The position numbers were made by a program, and so were the translations under genes. A stretch of DNA of 64,000 nucleotides, taken from positions 372,001-436,000 of the forward strand of contig NZ_JAHSTT010000004.1 of assembly GCF_019145205.1 (NCBI RefSeq). Direction: 5' to 3'. The stretch's first letter is position 1. Every line of letters starts with the position of its first letter. This DNA is from Pseudomonas khavaziana. GTDB lineage: Bacteria > Pseudomonadota > Gammaproteobacteria > Pseudomonadales > Pseudomonadaceae. Positions 46,578-55,265 of the stretch are shown here, piece by piece. The notes beneath the pieces were generated by a model. That model was not told the origin of the DNA, searched no databases, and was given only the letters and a program-made list of their open reading frames with translations.

Positions 46578-48461
46578 ATGCCCGCCTTCAGCAAAATCCT
46601 GATCGCCAACCGCGGCGAAATCGCCTGCCGCATCCAACGCACCGCCCAGGCATTGGGTTACCGCACCGTCGCCGTGTACAGCGACGCCGACAACCACGCC
46701 CTGCACGTGCAGATGGCCGACGAAGCCGTGAACATCGGCCCCGCCCCCGCCCATCAGTCCTACCTGAACATAGCTGCCATCCTCGACGCCGCCCAACGCA
46801 CCGGCGCCGACGCCATCCACCCTGGCTACGGCTTCCTCTCGGAAAACCCCGACTTCGCCCGTGCCTGCCAGAACGCCAATATCACCTTCATCGGCCCCAG
46901 CGTCGAAGCCATCGAACTGATGGGCAGCAAGCGCCTGTCCAAGCTCGCCATGCTCAATGCCGGCGTACCCTGTATCGCCGGCTACCAAGGCAGCGCCCAG
47001 GACGATGCCACCCTGCAACGGGAAGCCGAACGCATCGGTTTCCCCTTGATGATCAAGGCCAGCGCCGGTGGTGGCGGGCGTGGCATGCGCCTGGTGCAGC
47101 AACCCGAACAGCTGCTGGAGCAACTGCGCACCGCGCGTTCCGAAGCGGTGAACGCCTTTGGCAGCGCTGAACTGATCCTTGAACAGGCCCTGATCGACCC
47201 GCGCCACGTCGAGGTCCAGCTGTTCGGCGACAGCCATGGCAACCTGATCTACCTCGGTGAGCGCGATTGCTCGGTCCAGCGCCGCCATCAGAAAGTCATC
47301 GAAGAAGCGCCCTGCCCCGTGATGACGCCCGAACTGCGCTACGCCATGGGCGAAGCGGCACTGCAGGCCGGGCGGGCGGTGCATTACGTCGGCGCCGGCA
47401 CCGTGGAGTTTCTGCTCGACCGCAACGGGCGGTTCTATTTCCTGGAAATGAACACGCGCCTGCAAGTCGAACACCCGGTGACCGAACTGATCACCAGCCT
47501 CGACCTGGTGGCCTGGCAACTGCACATCGCCGCCGGCCAGCCCTTGCCGTTGGCACAAGCCGATGTCGCCCTCAACGGCCATGCCATGGAGGTGCGCCTG
47601 TACGCCGAAGACCCAACCCAGGGCTTCCTGCCGCAAACCGGTGATGTGCTGCGCTGGGAACCCGCCCCCGACGCGCGCATCGACCATGGCTTACGCGAAG
47701 GCGAAACCATCAGCCCGTTCTACGACCCGATGCTGGCCAAGATCATCGCCCACGGCGCCAGTCGCGAAGAAGCACGCCGTAAATTAGTGCGGGCAGTGGA
47801 AGACACCGTGCTACTGGGTGTCACCACCAATCAGCGGTTGTTGGTCGATTTGCTCAAGCATCCGGATTTTATCGCCGGTGAGTTCGGCACAGCCTTTATC
47901 GCCGAACACTTCGGCCAGATACCGCCCCAGGCCCCATCGACTGAACAGCTCAGCCTGGCAGCGGCGCTGTTTTACCAACACAGCGCCGCCTCACATCCTC
48001 AAGGTCTGGCGGGATGGCACAACGGCGCCAATGTTTCGTGTACCTATCGCCTTGAGGTCAATGGCGAAATCCACACCGTGAGTGTCGACGCCCTGCAACT
48101 CACCACCGACGGGCGTTGGGCCACATGGGTACTCAATGGTATCCGCCGGCGTATCGCCTACCACCTTGACGACACCCAGTTGTGGTTGCCCGGCATGAAG
48201 GTGGTCAACCGCACCCAGCAAGTCGCCAGCCGCCGGGCCGACGCCAGCAGTGGCACGGTCAAGGCCCCCATGGACGGCGCCATCGTCGACATACGCGTCA
48301 GCGTCGGTGAGCGGGTCAGCAAAGGCCAACTGCTGCTGGTGCTCGAAGCAATGAAAATGGAGCACCCGCTGAAAGCCGGCATCGATGGCATCATCAAGGG
48401 CGTGCAGGTCGTGACGGGCGATCAAGTGCGCAATCGCCAGGTTTTGCTGGAAATCGAATAA
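46578..48461 (+). CDS. atuF: Geranyl-CoA carboxylase, biotin-containing (alpha) subunit AtuF
   Basis: Biotin carboxylase plus biotin carrier subunit, 627 aa. Biotin carboxylase domain about 1-445: ILIANRGEIACRI, GYGFLSENPDFA, ATP-grasp KASAGGGGRGMRLV, EMNTRLQVEHPVTE. The C-terminal biotinyl domain carries EAMKMEHPLKAG with the modified Lys at 593. It works with AtuC. The ATG at 46578 has AAGGAA 8 bases upstream; the open frame before it runs through a REP. It is the last atu gene here: atuG and atuH of P. aeruginosa do not follow. Confidence 0.95.
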   Translation: MPAFSKILIANRGEIACRIQRTAQALGYRTVAVYSDADNHALHVQMADEAVNIGPAPAHQSYLNIAAILDAAQRTGADAIHPGYGFLSENPDFARACQNANITFIGPSVEAIELMGSKRLSKLAMLNAGVPCIAGYQGSAQDDATLQREAERIGFPLMIKASAGGGGRGMRLVQQPEQLLEQLRTARSEAVNAFGSAELILEQALIDPRHVEVQLFGDSHGNLIYLGERDCSVQRRHQKVIEEAPCPVMTPELRYAMGEAALQAGRAVHYVGAGTVEFLLDRNGRFYFLEMNTRLQVEHPVTELITSLDLVAWQLHIAAGQPLPLAQADVALNGHAMEVRLYAEDPTQGFLPQTGDVLRWEPAPDARIDHGLREGETISPFYDPMLAKIIAHGASREEARRKLVRAVEDTVLLGVTTNQRLLVDLLKHPDFIAGEFGTAFIAEHFGQIPPQAPSTEQLSLAAALFYQHSAASHPQGLAGWHNGANVSCTYRLEVNGEIHTVSVDALQLTTDGRWATWVLNGIRRRIAYHLDDTQLWLPGMKVVNRTQQVASRRADASSGTVKAPMDGAIVDIRVSVGERVSKGQLLLVLEAMKMEHPLKAGIDGIIKGVQVVTGDQVRNRQVLLEIE

Positions 48462-48536
48462 CGGCCCTGGGCGGAACTACATGGCCCGGCTACGCTCTAT
48501 CCCCATCAGGAAGGGACGAGTACGGGAACCTGCACC

Positions 48537-49079
48537 ATGCCTCATTGGCTGATTATTGACCTTGAAGCCACAACGGATGACGGCGGCTGGCCCGTGACGG
48601 AGATGGAAGTCATCGAGATCGGCGCCAGCCTGGTCAACCGCCAGGGTCGCGAACTGGATCACTTCCAGCGCTTTGTGCGGCCACTGCGACGGCCATTGCT
48701 GACGCCCTTTTGCCGCAAACTGACCCACATCACCCAGGCCAATATCGACGCAGCTGCACCGATCACCGAGGTGTGGCCGCTGTTCGAGCGCTGGCTGGGC
48801 CAGCATCAGGCACGCCTGGAAGGCTGGGCCAGCTGGGGGGATTACGATCGCGTGCAGCTTGAGCTGGAATGGCAACGCCATGGCCTGGGCAGTGCGCTTG
48901 GCCAAACGCCCCATGTGAACCTCAAGCAACGCTTTGCCAAGGCCCGGCGCCTGGACAAGCCGCTGGGCCTCAATGGCGCGCTGCAATTGGCGGGGATGCA
49001 GTTCCATGGCCAGCAGCATCGCGCGTTGGAAGATGCGCGCAACACCGCACGCCTGTTGCCGTTGATTTTGCCGGTCTAG
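48537..49079 (+). CDS. DEDDh-type 3'-5' exonuclease (ERI-1/KapD-like)
   Basis: Exonuclease of the DnaQ-like superfamily, 180 aa, single domain. The acidic catalytic residues are in order: IIDLEAT (Asp-x-Glu), WGDYDR (Asp) and the HRALEDARNTARLL block with His and Asp, which makes it the DEDDh subtype. It resembles stand-alone ERI-1-like exonucleases acting on RNA or short DNA ends. It lies 75 bp after atuF on the same strand, with no evident functional link. Confidence 0.88.
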   Translation: MPHWLIIDLEATTDDGGWPVTEMEVIEIGASLVNRQGRELDHFQRFVRPLRRPLLTPFCRKLTHITQANIDAAAPITEVWPLFERWLGQHQARLEGWASWGDYDRVQLELEWQRHGLGSALGQTPHVNLKQRFAKARRLDKPLGLNGALQLAGMQFHGQQHRALEDARNTARLLPLILPV

Positions 49080-49134
49080 GCAGCGCTTGCAGCCTTGGGC
49101 ATACTGGACAACCACTTTCCTTGATGCTGCCCAC

Positions 49135-49236
49135 CTGTAGGAGCGAGCTTGCTCGCGAAAAACCTGAGAGCACCGCGTTTAACCGGATGCGCAGCGTTAT
49201 CGTTGACGATCTTCGCGAGCAAGCCCGCTCCTACAG
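49135..49236. repeat. REP doublet (GAGCAAGCTCGC-type)
   Basis: Inverted REP pair between the exonuclease and ppnP; the right arm core is GCAAGCCCGCTCCTACAG. Confidence 0.9.
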
Positions 49237-49275
49237 TGGTGGCGTAAGCCTTGACCCTTTTTTGAGGATTCACCC

Positions 49276-49560
49276 ATGTTCAAAGTCAACGAGTACTTCG
49301 ACGGCACCGTCAAGTCGATCGCTTTCGGCACCGCAGAAGGGCCGGCGACCATCGGCGTGATGGCCCCGGGTGAATACGAATTCGGCACCGCCCAGCGTGA
49401 AATCATGCACGTGGTCTCCGGCGCCCTGACCGTCAAGCTGCCCGACAGCAGCGACTGGGAAACCTTCGCCGCCGGCAGCCAGTTCAACGTACCGGCCAAC
49501 AGCAAGTTCCAGTTGAAGGTCGCCGTGGACACCGCTTACCTGTGTGAATACCGCGGCTAA
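49276..49560 (+). CDS. ppnP: Pyrimidine/purine nucleoside phosphorylase PpnP
   Basis: Small cupin-fold nucleoside phosphorylase (YaiE family), 94 aa, the full usual length. It starts [17 protein letters not shown] and contains [20 protein letters not shown] and the end AYLCEYRG typical of the family. It splits several nucleosides with phosphate into base and ribose-1-phosphate. A ribosome binding site (TTGAGGA) precedes the ATG. It ends at a strong terminator shared with the MOSC gene. Confidence 0.95.
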   Translation: MFKVNEYFDGTVKSIAFGTAEGPATIGVMAPGEYEFGTAQREIMHVVSGALTVKLPDSSDWETFAAGSQFNVPANSKFQLKVAVDTAYLCEYRG

Positions 49561-49575
49561 GCATCACCGGCAAAC

Positions 49576-49610
49576 AAAAATGCCCGTCTCCAGCGAGACG
49601 GGCATTTTTT
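49576..49610. terminator. Bidirectional intrinsic terminator between ppnP and MOSC gene
   Basis: AAAAATGCCCGTCTC-CAGC-GAGACGGGCATTTTTT: 10-bp GC-rich stem extended by A/T pairs, with T-runs on both strands. It serves the two convergent genes and overlaps the last bases of the MOSC stop. Confidence 0.92.
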
Positions 49611-50412
49611 ATTCCAGCAGCGTCACCGGCATGCCGACTTCCAGGCGCCCGATGCCGTCGTTAACCAGGTTCTGGCCGAACATCGCGCCCTTCTCTGTCT
49701 TGCGATAGGTCTCCAGCGTCGCGAAAGGCTCTCGGTCGGGGCTGCGCTCGCCGGTCTGCGGGTCAATGGTGGTGAGGATGCAACGCGAGCACGGCTTAAC
49801 CACCCGAAACTCCACGTCGCCGATGCGCAAGCGTTTCCAGCCATCTTCGGCGAAGGCTTCGGCGCCCTCGATCACCAGGTTGGGACGAAAGCGCAGCATT
49901 TCCATCGGCCGGCCGATATGCGCGCACAGGTCGTCCAGAGAAGCCTGGCCGATCAGCAGCAAGGGGTAACCGTCGGCGAACCCCACCTGATCGTGATCCT
50001 GGCCATAACCGGAGTCGGTTGAACGCGCACGCTCCAGGGGCATATGCACCAGGCGCGTGGGTTTGCCGATGAACGCACTGACCCAGGCCGCCGCTGCATC
50101 GCCCGCATCCGGTACGCGCAGGGTGTCGCGCCAGATGGTGACACCGCGTAAGTCCTCGTCGCCGGGCAAAGCCACCTCCAGCGGCGCATGACCGGGCGAA
50201 CTGAGGGTCAGGCCGCCCATGCTGTTCCACAGCGCCGACAGTTGGCTCATCTTCGCCACGGCCCGCTGCGTCAGGAACCGCCCGCTGGCTTCGTCCACCA
50301 GCATCCAGCGTCGATCCCCCTGCAACCCGAGTTTATCCAGGCCGATCTGCTGCAAGGGTTCGCCCTTGCCGGATTTCAACGGGTAACGGTACAACGCACT
50401 GAGACGAAGCAT
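49609..50412 (-). CDS. MOSC-domain protein (YcbX-like)
   Basis: Molybdenum-cofactor-binding protein, 267 aa. An N-terminal MOSC beta-barrel domain (LSALYRYPLKSGKGEPL, QGDRRWMLVDEASGRFLTQR) is followed by the MOSC domain with the conserved cysteine motif KPCSRC near residue 207, the expected molybdenum ligand region. There is no C-terminal ferredoxin domain, unlike E. coli YcbX (369 aa). YcbX-type proteins reduce N-hydroxylated bases and amines with a redox partner; here the partner would be separate. Confidence 0.9.
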   Translation of the reverse strand: MLRLSALYRYPLKSGKGEPLQQIGLDKLGLQGDRRWMLVDEASGRFLTQRAVAKMSQLSALWNSMGGLTLSSPGHAPLEVALPGDEDLRGVTIWRDTLRVPDAGDAAAAWVSAFIGKPTRLVHMPLERARSTDSGYGQDHDQVGFADGYPLLLIGQASLDDLCAHIGRPMEMLRFRPNLVIEGAEAFAEDGWKRLRIGDVEFRVVKPCSRCILTTIDPQTGERSPDREPFATLETYRKTEKGAMFGQNLVNDGIGRLEVGMPVTLLE

Positions 50413-50450
50413 GGGCCTGCATTCCTAGGACACAAAGTGTCATCCTAACC

Positions 50451-51386
50451 TCAGGCAGGCACTTCGTCCAACATCAGTCGTTGGCGCACCACATCCACCA
50501 GCTTGTCCGGCTGGAATTTGGAGAGGAAATTGTCGCAGCCGACCTTCTTGACCATCGACTCGTTGAAGCTGCCCGACAGTGAAGTGTGCAGCACCACGTA
50601 GAGGCCACGCAGGCGCGGATCATTGCGAATTTCGGTGGTCAGGCGATAGCCGTCCATCTCCGGCATTTCGGCGTCGGTGAAGATCATCAGCAGCTTGTCG
50701 GTCATCACCTGGCCCGTGTCAGCCCAGGCCTTGAGCATGTTCAGGGCCTTGAGACCATCACTGGCGATGTGCATCTTCACGCCCAACTGGCCGAGGGTGT
50801 CACGCAACTGCGACAGCGCCACGTTGGAGTCGTCCACCAGCAGCACTTCGCGGCCACGGGCACGCTCCAGGATCGGGTCCTCGAGTTTTTCCCGGGAAAC
50901 CTTGGCGTTGTAGGGCACGATCTCGGCGAGCACTTTCTCCACGTCGATGATTTCCACCAACTGGTCATCGACCTTGCTGATGGCGGTAAGGTAATGCTGG
51001 CGTCCGGCGCTGGTCGGCGGCGGCAGGATGGCTTCCCAGTTCATGTTGACGATGCGGTCCACGCCGCCCACCAGGAAAGCCTGCACCGAACGGTTGTATT
51101 CGGTGACGATGATGGTGCTGTTGGGCCCTGGCACCAGAGGGCGCATGCCGATGGCCTGGGACAGGTCGATCACTGGCAGGGTCTGGCCACGCAGGTTGAC
51201 CACCCCGCACACGAAAGGATGGCGCTGGGGCATCAGGGTCAGCTTGGGCAGCTGCAGCACTTCCTGCACCTTGAACACGTTGATGGCGAACAACTGCCGC
51301 CCAGCCAGGCGGAACATGAGAATCTCCAGGCGATTCTCCCCCACCAATTGCGTGCGTTGATCTACCGTGTCGAGAATGCCGGCCAT
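50451..51386 (-). CDS. cheV: Chemotaxis protein CheV (CheW-receiver fusion)
   Basis: Coupling protein of the chemoreceptor array, 311 aa. A CheW domain (about 15-160; LFAINVFKVQEVLQLP, GVVNLRGQTLPVIDL) is joined to a receiver domain (about 180-305) with DD in LLVDDSN, phospho-acceptor Asp near 237 (FTDAEMPEMDG) and the Lys in FLSKF. CheV couples receptors to CheA and may act as a phosphate sink in adaptation. It stands apart from the main chemotaxis cluster at 56-64 kb. The ATG follows AGGAGC. Confidence 0.93.
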   Translation of the reverse strand: MAGILDTVDQRTQLVGENRLEILMFRLAGRQLFAINVFKVQEVLQLPKLTLMPQRHPFVCGVVNLRGQTLPVIDLSQAIGMRPLVPGPNSTIIVTEYNRSVQAFLVGGVDRIVNMNWEAILPPPTSAGRQHYLTAISKVDDQLVEIIDVEKVLAEIVPYNAKVSREKLEDPILERARGREVLLVDDSNVALSQLRDTLGQLGVKMHIASDGLKALNMLKAWADTGQVMTDKLLMIFTDAEMPEMDGYRLTTEIRNDPRLRGLYVVLHTSLSGSFNESMVKKVGCDNFLSKFQPDKLVDVVRQRLMLDEVPA

Positions 51387-51936
51387 TGAAAGCTCCTGGT
51401 GTGCTGGGGGTATGCAACGGATGCGTGCGTCGCTCTTAAAGTGGGTTATCGGCGGCGCGCGCCAGACCTTGACCCACGTAAAATGCCACGCAAACGCATT
51501 GATGTCACACTGACATCATGCTTTACTGCAACGGCCTCTCCATATGACAGTAACGAGCCTTGCGCGACATTCAAATCGACGCGAGGTTCCGCCATGTAAG
51601 GGATTCCCCTAGGCACAATCAGGCCCAACCTGATATTCGCGATATCTAATAGCCATTAATGTGACGCCATTCTCATTGCATGAATGGAGTCAGGCTTTTG
51701 TTTGCCATCCCAAGCCCACGACCTACGGGTCTTTCAGGCACTTACATACCGGCAACTGAAGTTGTGCAATCGCCTTGGATCATGAGGGCCATGCAGGGCG
51801 CTCGTATGTATTCAAATAAAATTCCTACTAAATTATCGGAAGCGACCTACAGATCCCCGTCAAATTTCAGCGCTAGTTTTAAGCTATTCGCCCGGTGCGA
51901 CATCTCATCACCCGACCTTAAGTTGTGGAGACTTGC
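51387..51936. other. 550-bp divergent intergenic region with three palindromes
   Basis: No gene is supported here; short open frames have no ribosome binding site or recognisable sequence. It holds a perfect TGATGTCA-CAC-TGACATCA (51500-51518), ATCAGG-CCCAA-CCTGAT (51618-51634) and GATAT-TCGCG-ATATC (51632-51646), the last two overlapping. The right part is AT-richer than its surroundings. It must contain the promoters of cheV (left) and the Hpt-like gene (right). Confidence 0.6.
51500..51518. promoter_or_regulatory. Perfect 19-bp palindrome upstream of cheV
   Basis: TGATGTCA-CAC-TGACATCA, 8-bp arms with 3-bp centre, 114 bp before the cheV start. Its form suits a dimeric repressor (for example GntR type), but the regulator is unknown. 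Confidence 0.55.
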
Positions 51937-52386
51937 ATGATGAATAGCGCAAACGAATGGCAAACAGCACTTCCCGATTTTCTGCTGGAAGCTGAAATGC
52001 TGTTGGCCAAGTCTGAAGAATGCCTGAGCCACCTGCACCTGATCCGCAACGACAGCGACGCCATCGACTGCATGAAGGCCAACCTGGCGAAACTGGCTGA
52101 AAAAGCCGACGGCCTGGCCTTGCAGGCGATCAGCGAGTTCTCCCGGCATATCCAGTACCTGATCGCCAATGCTGTGAGCCCCGTGCAGTTGCATGACCAG
52201 GCACTGGATGCGCTGCATGACTGCCTGACACTGCTGGCCTGGCAACTGGAGCTGATCGACATCCGTACCGGCGAATTGGGCCTGGATGACAGTGAGCAGG
52301 TATCGCTGATTGCAACGGTGACCTCGCAGATCCCGCAAAAAGATCATGCCCCTGACTTGCAGTCTCGTTTGCAACAGGGACCGTGA
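51937..52386 (+). CDS. Hpt/CheA-P1-like helical protein lacking the phospho-histidine
   Basis: Soluble all-helical protein, 149 aa, of unknown function. Residues 12-100 align by eye without gaps to the P1 (Hpt) domain of CheA at 61023-63230: LPDFLLEAEMLLAKSEECL against LQDFLVEAGEILEQLSEQL, then the same spacing to the second helix. Where CheA has F-H-T-V-K-G-G this protein has L-A-K-L-A-E-K, so the phosphorylated His is Ala51 and the Lys-Gly-Gly is lost. GGAG lies 6 bases before the ATG at 51937. It is divergent from cheV and upstream of a NarX/NarL-type pair, and could be a decoy or scaffold for signalling proteins. The alignment needs a profile search to confirm. Confidence 0.7.
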   Translation: MMNSANEWQTALPDFLLEAEMLLAKSEECLSHLHLIRNDSDAIDCMKANLAKLAEKADGLALQAISEFSRHIQYLIANAVSPVQLHDQALDALHDCLTLLAWQLELIDIRTGELGLDDSEQVSLIATVTSQIPQKDHAPDLQSRLQQGP

Positions 52387-52473
52387 GCCGCAAAGGTCGT
52401 ATTTAATACCTGAGCTATCTGAAAACGACCGCTTTTGCTCAAACGATGAAACCCACTTAGCCCCCCCCATTTC

Positions 52474-52492
52474 AGTAGTTGTACAAACTACT
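52474..52492. promoter_or_regulatory. 19-bp palindrome upstream of the sensor kinase
   Basis: AGTAGTT-GTACA-AACTACT, perfect 7-bp arms with 5-bp centre, 145 bp before the kinase ATG. A weaker ATAGT-GGTGGT-ACTAT lies at 52594-52609. Both suit a NarL-type regulator, possibly the one encoded downstream. Confidence 0.5.
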
Positions 52493-52637
52493 CTAATTCA
52501 TACAACTGGCTATCTTTGAACTCTGGGACTATTGCTCAGGGTGTTGACGTGGCCAATACAACCAATACGGAAAGTGCCAGGCGACCAACGGTAATAGTGG
52601 TGGTACTATGCCCCGCTCGAAGTGACTTAACTTCATC

Positions 52638-53627
52638 ATGGATAAATACGATTCGGCAGCGCATTCCCAACAGAGCCCAGTCAACCGCCATGACCGGTCT
52701 TCCCGCAGCGAACCCTCATTGGCTCCATCCGCTATGTACGCCAGCCTCAAGTCACTCATCGCAAGGTCCGTGTCGGGCATTCATGCACGTCGCGTAGTCC
52801 TCGCCCTGTGCCTGTGCGCAACGCTGGCCAGTCTATGGGCCTACGTGCAGGACGCGCCGCTGCTGTTATTGATCCTGCTGCTCAACCTCGCCACGCTGGT
52901 AGTGGTCGGCTTGCAACAGTGGCGCTCGCGCAAAGCCATCAAGTTTGAGCCCCAGGAACTGGCCGACCGCCTGCTGCAAGTCCAGGAAAACGAACGCCAC
53001 CGTCTCAGCCGCGAACTGCACGACGATATTGGCCAACTGCTGACCGCCGCCAAATTGCAAAGCGAATGGCTGCAACGCCGCCTGCCCCAAGACCTGCAAA
53101 ACCATTGCTCGGTGCTGTGCAATACACTCAACGAAACCCTGGCCAAGGTGCGCGACGTGTCCGCTATCCTCAACCCTCGCCAGTTGGCAAGCCTGGGCCT
53201 GGAAGCCAGCCTGCGTGCGCACCTGCTCAAGGTCTTGGAGAACACCCAGGTGTGCTGGAGCCTGGAGTGCCAGCAACGGCTGACCGGCATCCCCGAAGAA
53301 ATGGCCGTGGCGGCCTTTCGCATCACCCAGGAAGCCGTCACCAATATGCTTCGCCATGCTCAGGCGCACAATCTGCTGGTGCGCCTGCAACGCCTGCCCG
53401 AAGGCTTGTCGCTGATGATCTGCGATGACGGCCAAGGCTTCTCGCCTGCCACCGACCCCGCCCGGGAAGGCCAACGGGGCATGGCAGGCATGACGGAGCG
53501 AACCGATCAGTTGGGGGGCAGCTTGACCGTCAGCAGCCAGCCAGGCAAAGGCACACGCATCGACGCACTTTTCCCCTGGGCGCCCCGCACCCTCAAACGG
53601 GCCAGCGCCCCTAAGGTTCTCGAGTGA
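52638..53627 (+). CDS. NarX/UhpB-type sensor histidine kinase
   Basis: Membrane-bound HisKA_3-class kinase, 329 aa. Two helices (about 50-68 and 73-91) with almost no periplasmic loop are followed by the dimerisation/phospho-acceptor segment ERHRLSRELHDDIGQLL with His128 and a HATPase domain (ITQEAVTNMLRHAQA, ICDDGQGF, GMAGMTERTDQLGG). With so little outside the membrane it probably senses a membrane or internal signal, or a partner protein. The ATG at 52638 gives a polar N-terminal tail; an ATG at 52734 (MYASLKSLIARS) is a fair alternative. The regulator start overlaps its stop. Confidence 0.9.
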   Translation: MDKYDSAAHSQQSPVNRHDRSSRSEPSLAPSAMYASLKSLIARSVSGIHARRVVLALCLCATLASLWAYVQDAPLLLLILLLNLATLVVVGLQQWRSRKAIKFEPQELADRLLQVQENERHRLSRELHDDIGQLLTAAKLQSEWLQRRLPQDLQNHCSVLCNTLNETLAKVRDVSAILNPRQLASLGLEASLRAHLLKVLENTQVCWSLECQQRLTGIPEEMAVAAFRITQEAVTNMLRHAQAHNLLVRLQRLPEGLSLMICDDGQGFSPATDPAREGQRGMAGMTERTDQLGGSLTVSSQPGKGTRIDALFPWAPRTLKRASAPKVLE

Positions 53628-54283
53628 CCTGCACTTTACTTCTGGTCGATGACCACGCATTGATTCGTGCCGGTGTGCGTGCGCTGATCCTGGATATCCC
53701 CGGCTACAGTGTGGTCGGCGAGGCCAGCGATGGTGCGCAACTGCTTGAGCAATTCACTGCCCTGCAGCCGGACATCGTGTTACTCGACCTGTCGATGAAA
53801 CATACCGGCGGCCTGGATGCCTTGCAGCAACTCAAAAATGCCTACCCCAAGTGCAAGGTGCTGATCCTGTCGATGCACACCGACCCCGAGCTGATCATGC
53901 GTGCGCTGGAGTCTGGCGCCCATGGCTACCTGCTCAAGGACACTACCGCCAGCGAGCTGGAGCATGCCCTGCTGGCCCTGCGTAACAACGAACGCTACCT
54001 GAGCCCCGCCATCGCCCATACGGTGATCAACCAGGCGCTGATCCACAGCCAGGGTCAGAGCGCCCCCGTTGCCCACAGCCACAACCTGACGGCGCGGCAG
54101 TTGGAAATCCTGCGCCTGATCGTACGCGGCAAGTCCACCCGGGAAATCGCCCACGGCCTGGGCTTGAGCATCAAGACCGTGGAAGCCCATCGCTCGCAGA
54201 TCATGAAGCGCCTGCAGATTTTCGACGTGGCGGGCCTGGTGCTATTCGCCGTGCGCGAGCAGATCATCAGCCTGGACGACTAA
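53624..54283 (+). CDS. NarL/LuxR-type response regulator
   Basis: DNA-binding response regulator, 219 aa. The receiver domain has DD at 9-10 (LLLVDDHALIRAGV), phospho-acceptor Asp55 (IVLLDLSMKHTGG) and Lys in YLLKDTT. A LuxR-type helix-turn-helix follows near the C-terminus (LTARQLEILRLIVRGKST, REIAHGLGLSIKTVEAH). The GTG start overlaps the kinase stop (GTGA), so the pair is translationally coupled. The last 42 bp overlap the convergent lipid kinase gene. Target genes are unknown. Confidence 0.92.
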   Translation: MTCTLLLVDDHALIRAGVRALILDIPGYSVVGEASDGAQLLEQFTALQPDIVLLDLSMKHTGGLDALQQLKNAYPKCKVLILSMHTDPELIMRALESGAHGYLLKDTTASELEHALLALRNNERYLSPAIAHTVINQALIHSQGQSAPVAHSHNLTARQLEILRLIVRGKSTREIAHGLGLSIKTVEAHRSQIMKRLQIFDVAGLVLFAVREQIISLDD

Positions 54284-55162
54284 CGGCGATCCCAGCGGCA
54301 GGTGCACGCGCAGGGCCTTGGGCAATGCCTCGAAATGCAGGTCATCGCCTTCCAGCGGCTCACCATCGAGGTTGATATACAAGCCTTGCGCGACCTTGAT
54401 ATTGACCCATGGCAGGCGTGCCCGGACGAACATGGTGTCCAGGCCCCAGCCGTTGTTCATCAACTCACGCAGCGTACCGACCACCTCCTGGGGGGCCGGC
54501 AGGATGCTGACGTCGAGCAATCCATCATCGGCCAATGCGCCGGGGCACAGGACATGCCCGCCACCGGCCTGACGCCCGTTGCCGATACCCAGTGCGAGCA
54601 GCTCGCCCTTCCAGTGGAAATCCGGGCCTTCCAGCTCCCCGTAGGCGGCCTTCAATTCACTGAAGCGCGATAAACCGGTGAACAGGTAGGCGGCACCGCC
54701 GAGGACTTTCTTCAGGTCTTCGGAGGTGTTGGCGGTGACCTGGCTGCCGAAACCACCGGTGGCCATGTTCAGGAAGATCTGCCCGCCCACCTGGCCAAGG
54801 TCGATAGCCCTGGGTTGAACGTCAAGCAAGGCCAATGCGCCAGCCGGTTCCAACGGCACGCCGGCGGCCTTGGCGAAGTCATTGGCGGTGCCCAGGGGCA
54901 TCAGCACCAGGCTGGCATCGGTCTTGGCCAGCGCCATGGCCTCGGCCACATCGCGCAGGGTGCCGTCGCCGCCACCGGCGATGATATGGGTATACCCGCC
55001 ATCCAGTGCTTCGTTGACCAGGCGCTGGGCATCACCACCTTCCCAGGTCACTCGCACCGCCAGTTCCCAACCCTGCTCACGTCGGGCCAGCACGGCGGCA
55101 CGCACGTCCTCGTTCAGGGCTTGTTTGCCATGGAGGATCAACAGGGCTTTGGGGGTGGTCAT
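54242..55162 (-). CDS. yegS: YegS-like lipid kinase
   Basis: Diacylglycerol-kinase-family lipid kinase, 306 aa, similar to E. coli YegS, which phosphorylates phosphatidylglycerol in vitro. The nucleotide motif GGGDGTL is at 63-69, followed by MPLGTANDFAKAAG and the NMATGGFGSQV and GNGRQAGGG segments, and the C-terminal NLDGEPLEGD. The ATG starts MTTPKALLILHGKQ. Its 3-prime end overlaps the response regulator in the opposite direction. The physiological lipid substrate is not known. Confidence 0.92.
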   Translation of the reverse strand: MTTPKALLILHGKQALNEDVRAAVLARREQGWELAVRVTWEGGDAQRLVNEALDGGYTHIIAGGGDGTLRDVAEAMALAKTDASLVLMPLGTANDFAKAAGVPLEPAGALALLDVQPRAIDLGQVGGQIFLNMATGGFGSQVTANTSEDLKKVLGGAAYLFTGLSRFSELKAAYGELEGPDFHWKGELLALGIGNGRQAGGGHVLCPGALADDGLLDVSILPAPQEVVGTLRELMNNGWGLDTMFVRARLPWVNIKVAQGLYINLDGEPLEGDDLHFEALPKALRVHLPLGSPLVVQADDLLAHGE

Positions 55163-55265
55163 TTGGGGGTATCTCCTGGGTCAGGGTGCTTGAAGGATGT
55201 TGACCCTTGGGGAACAGGAAAAGTCTGTGGCTGGAGAAAATTGACTGATGTATGGCGATCAAAAG

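Noticed and set aside
50427-50446. AGGACAC-AAA-GTGTCATCCT hairpin as the cheV terminator
   Set aside because: The stem is interrupted and not followed by T residues on the cheV strand, and it sits at the MOSC promoter. It could as well be an operator, so it was not called.
51680-51940. 86-codon frame upstream of the Hpt-like gene
   Set aside because: No ribosome binding site, no recognisable sequence, and it overlaps the likely promoter region.
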